NCBI GenBank assembly: GCA_012800515.1
Contig: JAAZJE010000085.1
Location: 1-14,076 of the forward strand
DNA length: 14,076 nt
Reading direction: 5' to 3'
Origin: Clostridiaceae bacterium
Lineage (GTDB): Bacteria > Bacillota > Clostridia > Saccharofermentanales > Fastidiosipilaceae
Part shown: positions 7,825 through 12,140 of the stretch, one piece after another
Layout: each line of letters begins with the position of its first letter
Position numbering within the stretch: the first letter of the stretch is position 1
Notes under the pieces: generated by a model
What the model was told of the DNA's origin: nothing
The model's database searches: none
What the model saw: only the letters and a program-made list of their open reading frames with translations
Translations under genes and position numbers: made by a program

Positions 7825-7833
7825 TGCTACAAT
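7825..7833 (+). promoter_or_regulatory. Extended -10 promoter of the AraC-family gene
   Basis: TG C TACAAT at 7825-7833 is an extended -10 element (TGnTAnAAT). The expected transcript start, about seven bases after the hexamer, coincides with the A of the ATG at 7840, so the mRNA may be leaderless. There is no -35 match; the second candidate AraC half-site (7790-7802) ends just before that position. Confidence 0.45.
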
Positions 7834-7839
7834 ATACTC

Positions 7840-8835
7840 ATGTTTGACCGCCATGTTTACACCAGATACCTGAATACTGTCCGTCGAGATATCTTTCTGC
7901 TCAACGACGATTATTTCCTTTGGCTGGCTACCAGGGATGATTTACTTTCCGAGCCGGCCGTCTTTGTCTTTCCAAGTCAGAATCGCATTTACAGTCCGCA
8001 CGACCATGTAATATACGATATCCAGATCCCGACCGAAGGTAGCTTTTACCTGCAAACCGTGCAGGGACGCTACTTAGTTGAAACGGGTTCCGTGCTGATT
8101 GTTCCTCCGCGTATCTACCACGTAGCCGAGTCCATCGATAATTATACGAGTCCGGTTCGATACACCGGTTTCAAGCTGGCAGTTCGACGAATCAACTCTA
8201 TTCTTCCTCAACTCTCGCCGACATCTTCATCGACTTCGACCGTATTCTCGATCTACGACCATTTGGAACAGCCGATCGTAATCAAGGATGATTTCCTCGG
8301 ATTGGATACCGTCCGCCAACTGGGCCGGATTATGCAGGAAGGACAAATCGGTTACTATCAAAAGGCTCAGGGAACTCTCCTCTATCTCGTCACGGAAATT
8401 GCCGTACGTCTGCGTAAACAGCTGGGAGAAATACCGGAACCGGAAACGAGCACTATGTTCGATCCCTTTAACTATGTCGACGATCTCCTGCGCAAGGAGC
8501 GCCTGGAGCAACACGTCATTCACTACACAACCAGCAATATCAGTCTGGAGAAAATAGCTAATGATCTGTTCCTCAGTCCACGTCAGTTGAGCAGAATCTT
8601 TATGAAATTATATGGTAAGAGTTATAAAGAATTTATACTCGACAAACGCATGCAGATTGCCAAATTCGCCCTCTCCTGTTTGGATGAGGACTTTGACTCC
8701 ATAGCCCAAATTTGCGGTTATACACATACACCGAGTTGGTTCCGCGCTTTCAAAAAGGCAACCGGATACACTCCGGGTGAATATCGCGAAAAATTCTCCG
8801 GAAAAGCCGATCGTCTCCTGAATCCCGTCACCTAA
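7840..8835 (+). CDS. AraC-family transcriptional regulator (cupin sensor plus two-helix-turn-helix DNA-binding domain)
   Basis: A 331-residue regulator that probably senses a sugar and activates the adjacent importer operon. The N-terminal cupin-like sensor (about 36-100) includes SPHDHVIYDIQIPTEGSFYL and GSVLIVPPRIYHV. The C-terminal AraC/XylS domain (about 232-318) has the first HTH around 235-255 (SLEKIANDLFLSPRQLSRIF), the linker helix, and the second HTH around 286-306 (DSIAQICGY...SWFRAFKKATG), ending with the family's GYTPGEYREKF. The frame is open back to an ATG at 7726, but the extra 38 residues look non-coding and contain the candidate operator. No upstream ATG has a ribosome binding site. 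I therefore place the start at 7840, where an extended -10 predicts a leaderless transcript. Confidence 0.9.
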   Translation: MFDRHVYTRYLNTVRRDIFLLNDDYFLWLATRDDLLSEPAVFVFPSQNRIYSPHDHVIYDIQIPTEGSFYLQTVQGRYLVETGSVLIVPPRIYHVAESIDNYTSPVRYTGFKLAVRRINSILPQLSPTSSSTSTVFSIYDHLEQPIVIKDDFLGLDTVRQLGRIMQEGQIGYYQKAQGTLLYLVTEIAVRLRKQLGEIPEPETSTMFDPFNYVDDLLRKERLEQHVIHYTTSNISLEKIANDLFLSPRQLSRIFMKLYGKSYKEFILDKRMQIAKFALSCLDEDFDSIAQICGYTHTPSWFRAFKKATGYTPGEYREKFSGKADRLLNPVT

Positions 8836-8914
8836 ATGAATCGACTGTTTCCCGTCGCCTCCCCCGTACTTAGCGGAAAAACCCGGGGAGGATGTAGTCG
8901 TCCTAAAAATTGAA

Positions 8915-8946
8915 TCGGCAGGAACCGCCTAAGCTGTTCCTGCCGA
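8915..8946. terminator. Bidirectional intrinsic terminator
   Basis: TCGGCAGGAAC (8915-8925) pairs perfectly over 11 bases with GTTCCTGCCGA (8936-8946), with a 10-base loop. Rightward it is followed by CTTTATTGTTTCTTT and serves the AraC-family gene; leftward it is followed by TTCAATTTTT and serves the DUF4342 gene. A weaker GC-rich stem (CCTCCCC 8858-8864 with GGGGAGG 8885-8891) lies just before it. Confidence 0.8.
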
Positions 8947-8990
8947 CTTTATTGTTTCTTTAAATCCGTCTCAGTCCGTTGTATGCCGAC

Positions 8991-9827
8991 TCAGCCTGCC
9001 GTGTCCTTCCCGCCGCAGTCATTGGTACAATCCTCGTCACAATCGGCATCGCAGTCCTCACCACCGTCGTCGCAATCGGCGCAGCATTCATCAGCGCAAG
9101 CTTCGTCAGCCGCTTCTTCGCCGTCACTCTCCGCCTTAGGCCTTGCGCCGAAAACAACACTCATGGCATCGCGGAACTGCTTACCAAACTCAGCCGCCAT
9201 GCCGGACAACCCGGCAAATTGCTCTCGCGCATACTCGTTGACATTAACCTCCGTTTTGTCCGGAAGAATCAGGAAGACTTCGTAGTCTGTGACAAAAGTG
9301 CTACCGAAGCCGATCAAGGTGATGATCGGAGCAATTCCGAGACTGATCAGACCGACCGGCGCGCTCAGCTTCATCGCGACCTCATCCCCTTTGCGAACCT
9401 CGATCGAGGTAGCACCGAAGCGTTTGATCGCCTCCTGCAACACAAAGAGCACCTGCGCCGCGGTAACGCGCTCGTCGGCCGTCTCAGAGTCCGGACTCTC
9501 GGCGTCCCGGCAAGTCCCCTCGCCCGCTTCACCGTCAGCCGCATCCTCCGACTCTCCGACACACTCATATCCTTCGGTGCCCTCACATTCATCAGCCGCG
9601 CCCTCACACTCGCCGGCATCCTCACAGCCGATACAGGACTCCTCCGCACCGTCGGCCGCACCCGAAGTAGCGGAACCGCCGGCTTCGGGAACAGCATCCA
9701 CGTTCTGTTCAATTAGTTTAAGCGCCTCATACATATCGCCTTCGCTCTCCTCCAGAGCTGACTTGACGGTGAAATAATCGGCACCGGTACGTCTCAACAG
9801 TTCTTCAATTTTCTCGATTTGGGTCAT
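8991..9827 (-). CDS. UBA-like and DUF4342 domain protein with Cys/Asp/Glu-rich linker and tail
   Basis: A 278-residue protein of unknown function. Residues 1-42 form a UBA-like helical bundle (EKIEELLRRTGADYFTVKSALEES, then GDMYEALKLIEQ). Residues about 120-190 match DUF4342: an amphipathic helix, the strand SIEVRKGDEVAMKLSAPVGL, and a short hydrophobic segment (160-177) that may touch or cross the membrane. Between them (50-118) is an acidic Gly/Ala/Glu linker with six Cys. The last 45 residues are almost all Asp, Glu, Ala and Cys, with eight Cys (244-271) in ECC, CDADC and CDEDC contexts. The UBA plus DUF4342 pairing is common in Clostridia; the two Cys-rich acidic blocks are not part of it and could bind metal. 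ATG at 9827 follows AAAGGAGATGG. It appears to be a single-gene unit between its promoter and the terminator at 8915-8946. Confidence 0.8.
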   Translation of the reverse strand: MTQIEKIEELLRRTGADYFTVKSALEESEGDMYEALKLIEQNVDAVPEAGGSATSGAADGAEESCIGCEDAGECEGAADECEGTEGYECVGESEDAADGEAGEGTCRDAESPDSETADERVTAAQVLFVLQEAIKRFGATSIEVRKGDEVAMKLSAPVGLISLGIAPIITLIGFGSTFVTDYEVFLILPDKTEVNVNEYAREQFAGLSGMAAEFGKQFRDAMSVVFGARPKAESDGEEAADEACADECCADCDDGGEDCDADCDEDCTNDCGGKDTAG

Positions 9828-9975
9828 TTTTTTCCATCTCCTTTCGCCGTTTCAGGGCAACTCACCCTCCGATAAGAGTCGATTCCCTTTACCATTTTAA
9901 CATCTTTGGCGGCTCCGCACACACTCTCCGAAATTTTCCCCAAGCCGGCGGTTCGACATCCTTATCGCGTATTAG

Positions 9976-9993
9976 ATTATACTAGAATCTAGT
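9976..9993 (-). promoter_or_regulatory. Candidate promoter and 13-base palindromic operator upstream of the DUF4342 gene
   Basis: Read leftward, a perfect TATAAT lies at 9976-9981, with no clear -35. Overlapping its upstream edge is the perfect odd palindrome ACTAGA-A-TCTAGT (9981-9993), placed like a repressor site in the spacer. Transcription would begin near 9969, leaving a leader of about 140 bases. The remainder of the 9828-10057 gap shows no gene or strong structure. Confidence 0.35.
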
Positions 9994-10057
9994 TGCTAAA
10001 TAGTGCGTATTACTGGCAAAAAAGCAATTAAAACATTGGGAAAGCGTATTTTAGGGC

Positions 10058-10086
10058 TTGCGTAATTTTGCCGCTTCGTGTATGAT
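10058..10086 (+). promoter_or_regulatory. Promoter of the DUF559-like gene
   Basis: TTGCGT (10058-10063) and TATGAT (10081-10086) are separated by exactly 17 bases. Transcription would start near 10093, about 62 bases before the chosen GTG start. Partial -35 match only. Confidence 0.45.
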
Positions 10087-10154
10087 GTAGGCACGTATTT
10101 CGGAGCAGGGCCACGCCGGAAGGGAGGGTGACCGCGCTGGAAGGGAGGACGAAT

Positions 10155-11327
10155 GTGAGACGAAAACCGCCGGATATGCGGCGTTATTACAGCCATTGGG
10201 ATGCCGTCAGGCGTTGGAACATTCCCTTCGTCGACGCGCATTTCGATCTCGACGCTCTCACCGGCGGCAAGACGCACACGACCGTGTTCAGTTATCGGGC
10301 GCGTTATCAGAAGAAGGGGCATCAGGTCCACTACTGTACACTGAAAGTGCCGGAGAAGTACCTGCTTTGCGATGAGCGAACCGGGGTGGGCATCGTCGCG
10401 CCTCCGCTGGCCTATCTCCAAGCCGTCGGTGACCTCGACGACCTCGAGGCCGTACTGCTCGCTATCCTCTTCTGCGCCTACCCCCGCGGCGTGCATTCGC
10501 GCCCGCTCACCACCGTCGCCGAACTCCGCCGTTGTGCCGAAGAGATGCGGTGGCATCGCGGGCGGGAAAAGGCGCTCCGAGCCCTGCGCTACGCAAAAGA
10601 CGGCTGCAACTCCCCTCGCGAAGCTGTCATTTTCATGCTCCTCTCCCTACCGCACAAGCTCGGCGGTATGAACGTACGCGACCTAAAGTTCAATCAAAAG
10701 GTAGTCGTTAACTCTCCCGGCTCCGCCTCCAATTCGCGTAGTTCCACCTCCCGCAAATCCAGCGTGTACTTCGGCGACTTTGTTCTGCCGGCGGAACGCA
10801 AGATTATCGAGTTCAATAGTAAAACTTACCACAGCAGTGAGCGAGCACAGCTTACGGATGCTAGGCGCGCACAGGAACTCACCACCGCCGGCTATGAAGT
10901 CATCAATCTGACCACCCAACACGTTGAAGACCCGACCAACTTTGAGCGGTTCGCCCTGAACCTGCTTCGCGTCAAGCTCGGTCGACGCATCCGGATCCGC
11001 GCCCGCCGCTTCTGGCAAATGCGGATCCGCCTCCAGGACATGCTGATGGACAGCCCCGTGCCGGACGAGATCCAAGCCGACATAGACCGCCTAATGGCCC
11101 ACAGAGAGCGGCGCGACGCAAGGCGCGAGCGGGAGCGCCGGTCAATTATGCGGATGTTCGCCGGCCCGATCCGCTGGGGTCTGGAAAAGTGGCGCTGGAA
11201 TCGCAACATGCTCCGACGCCTGGCCGACGAAGAGCGCGCCCGCCAAATAACGGGCAGACCCCTCGGCACACCAATCTACAATCGCACCTACGCAGTACAG
11301 CCCCGCCAAGCGCGCGCTCCCGCATAA
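10155..11327 (+). CDS. DUF559-like protein with PD-(D/E)XK-type nuclease fold and basic C-terminal extension
   Basis: A 390-residue protein. The N-terminal half resembles uncharacterised proteins from anaerobic Gram-positive bacteria that carry a C-terminal DUF559-like domain (the segment SRPLTTVAELRRC...GREKALRALRYAKDG...MLLSLPHKLGG is the recognisable part). The C-terminal half has the Vsr/DUF559-type core: Asp208 in YFGDFVLP, then IIEFNSKTYH with Glu219, Asn221, Lys223 and His226, then DARRAQELTTAGYEVINLT. DUF559 members usually have Glu-x-Asp; here the third position is Asn221, so nuclease activity is uncertain. Residues after about 285 form an Arg-rich helical tail. GTG at 10155 is chosen because AAGGGAGG lies six bases upstream; GTG at 10128 directly abuts an identical site with no gap. 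The role is unknown; defence or DNA repair is only a guess from the fold. Confidence 0.75.
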   Translation: MRRKPPDMRRYYSHWDAVRRWNIPFVDAHFDLDALTGGKTHTTVFSYRARYQKKGHQVHYCTLKVPEKYLLCDERTGVGIVAPPLAYLQAVGDLDDLEAVLLAILFCAYPRGVHSRPLTTVAELRRCAEEMRWHRGREKALRALRYAKDGCNSPREAVIFMLLSLPHKLGGMNVRDLKFNQKVVVNSPGSASNSRSSTSRKSSVYFGDFVLPAERKIIEFNSKTYHSSERAQLTDARRAQELTTAGYEVINLTTQHVEDPTNFERFALNLLRVKLGRRIRIRARRFWQMRIRLQDMLMDSPVPDEIQADIDRLMAHRERRDARRERERRSIMRMFAGPIRWGLEKWRWNRNMLRRLADEERARQITGRPLGTPIYNRTYAVQPRQARAPA

Positions 11328-11373
11328 CCGGCACACAAACCGTAACAAAATACCCCGTCTAACCGGCACACAA
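11325..11373 (+). repeat. 14-base direct repeat after the DUF559-like gene
   Basis: TAACCGGCACACAA occurs at 11325-11338 (overlapping the stop codon) and again at 11360-11373, 35 bases apart. No function is evident; it may be a remnant of a local duplication. Confidence 0.6.
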
Positions 11374-11453
11374 CCGACCACGCACGGTATCCACATGGTA
11401 TCAACCCGCACAATTCACGGTCCGCCCCGCCTAAAAGGGCGCTCCGCTCATAC

Positions 11454-11480
11454 AACCGCGCCTTCAAGCGCGGTTTTTTT
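11454..11480 (+). terminator. Strong intrinsic terminator
   Basis: AACCGCGC (11454-11461) pairs with GCGCGGTT (11468-11475) around the loop CTTCAA, followed by an unbroken T7 run ending at 11480. It closes rightward transcription from the DUF559-like gene, about 130 bases after its stop. Confidence 0.88.
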
Positions 11481-11564
11481 GTGTCCGTATGAGATCCCAC
11501 ATTAAAACTTCTCATTAAATTCGAACAAAACCGTAACCCGCACACTAAACCCGCAAATGCACAG

Positions 11565-11588
11565 CCTGTAAAAGTCCGCCCTTTGACC
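11565..11588 (+). repeat. 24-base motif, copy 1
   Basis: First copy of a motif with core CTGTAAAAGTCCG, a variable stretch, then TTTGACC. It faces copy 2 (11713-11736) across the 21-base tandem repeats. Confidence 0.8.
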
Positions 11589-11620
11589 TGGGATGAGAAC
11601 AAGCAAGCCACTCGGACAAC

Positions 11621-11720
11621 CGTTCGTGGTCGAACATACTCCCTTCGTAGCCGAACATACTCCCTTCATGGTCGAACATACTCCCTTCGTGGCCGAACAT
11701 ACTCCCTTCGTGGCCGAACA
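11621..11720 (+). repeat. 21-base tandem repeat, about 4.8 copies
   Basis: Units at 11621-11641, 11642-11662, 11663-11683, 11684-11704 and a partial one at 11705-11720. Each has the form CCTTCGTGGYC followed by GAACATACTC. The units differ at only a few positions, so the array is under recent expansion or homogenisation. Both strands stay open through it because 21 is a multiple of three, but no credible start or protein is present, so I treat it as non-coding. The end of each unit (GGYCGAAC) resembles the inner end of the flanking 24-base motif, so the array may have grown from that motif. Confidence 0.9.
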
Positions 11721-11736
11721 ACAGACTTTTACAGGG
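11713..11736 (-). repeat. 24-base motif, copy 2 (inverted)
   Basis: Read leftward: core CTGTAAAAGTCTG, then TTGTTCGGCC. It is the inverted partner of copy 1 and overlaps the last partial 21-base unit. Confidence 0.8.
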
Positions 11737-11783
11737 TAAGGGGCACAACAAGGCGCACCTACAGACATCGGCATGTCAGCAAG

Positions 11784-11807
11784 TCTGTAAAAGTTCGTAT
11801 TTTGACC
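11784..11807 (+). repeat. 24-base motif, copy 3
   Basis: Core CTGTAAAAGTTCG, then TATTTTGACC. It faces copy 4 (11897-11920). The 89 bases between copies 3 and 4 hold no tandem repeats. Confidence 0.8.
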
Positions 11808-11896
11808 GGGAGAGGGTGTGGTCGAGGCAAAAATAGTGTAGGTGAGGTTAAAAGGGATGGCAAAGCTGGATGTGCGTGCGCTGAACGGGTGTTCGC

Positions 11897-11920
11897 GGTC
11901 AAACAACGGACTTTTACGGG
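11897..11920 (-). repeat. 24-base motif, copy 4 (inverted)
   Basis: Read leftward: CCCGTAAAAGTCCG, then TTGTTTGACC. With copy 2 it shares a near-identical 25-base stretch on the plus strand (GGYCRAACAACRG then ACTTTTACRGGG). Confidence 0.8.
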
Positions 11921-12058
11921 TGGAGACGGACAGTAAGTGAGCGAAGGGCGAGCAACGGCGTAGCGGTAACGGCAGTGAAGCTGGCGGTGCGCAGTCGAGA
12001 CGAACAGCCCGATAGCCAGAACGCGACGTGCCGACATTCAAATGTGCAAAAGGAGTAA

Positions 12059-12139
12059 ATGCGCGTGACTTTTCTTATGATATGTCTTAAGATACCTATC
12101 ATGCATTTAGACGCTGATCACCCCGCTTGGAGGTGTTGA
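12059..12139 (+). CDS. Possible leader ORF upstream of the ABC exporter
   Basis: A 26-codon frame encoding MRVTFLMICLKIPIMHLDAD and then HPAWRC. AAAAGGAG lies just upstream, three bases before the ATG at 12059 and nine bases before an in-frame GTG at 12065. The TGA stop (12137-12139) is one base before the exporter ATG, and the exporter's GGAGGTG ribosome binding site lies inside the last codons. The same site can pair weakly with CACC (12119-12122). An imperfect inverted repeat, ATGATA/TATCAT (12077-12082 with 12097-12102), lies inside the frame. This layout fits translational coupling or leader control; whether it is expressed is unproven. Confidence 0.35.
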   Translation: MRVTFLMICLKIPIMHLDADHPAWRC

Positions 12140-12140
12140 G

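Larger units (their letters stand above)
11481..12058. other. Gene-free, repeat-built intergenic region
   Basis: Between the terminator at 11480 and the exporter leader there is no open frame with a credible start, ribosome binding site or recognisable protein family. The region holds the four alternating 24-base motifs and the 21-base tandem array; the remaining parts (11481-11564, 11737-11783, 11921-12058) show no further clear structure and no strong promoter. Such clusters resemble REP/BIME-like or MITE-like intergenic elements, but no transposase or target-site duplication can be seen. Confidence 0.6.

Noticed and set aside
7726..7839. Longer N terminus of the AraC-family regulator
   Set aside because: The added 38 residues look random, overlap the direct-repeat operator candidate, and none of the upstream ATGs has a properly spaced ribosome binding site.
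8979..9716. Rightward 245-residue frame opposite the DUF4342 gene
   Set aside because: It is antisense to a well-supported gene with a ribosome binding site and recognisable domains; its composition follows the Asp/Glu/Cys codons of the other strand.
10059..10070. Extra AraC half-site (GCGTAATTTT) before the DUF559-like gene
   Set aside because: It matches only part of the inverted half-site, is single, and coincides with the -35 region of an unrelated gene.
10128..10154. GTG at 10128 as the start of the DUF559-like gene
   Set aside because: The ribosome binding site touches this GTG with no spacing; the same site 21 bases on is correctly spaced for the GTG at 10155.
11621..11720. CRISPR array
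   Set aside because: The 21-base units are directly tandem with no unique spacers, and no cas genes are visible.
11502..12041. Leftward 179-residue frame containing repeated KGVCSAT-type peptides
   Set aside because: The frame exists only because the tandem unit is a multiple of three; it spans all four inverted motifs, has no family resemblance and no clear ribosome binding site. The rightward 117-residue frame (11583-11936) fails for the same reasons.
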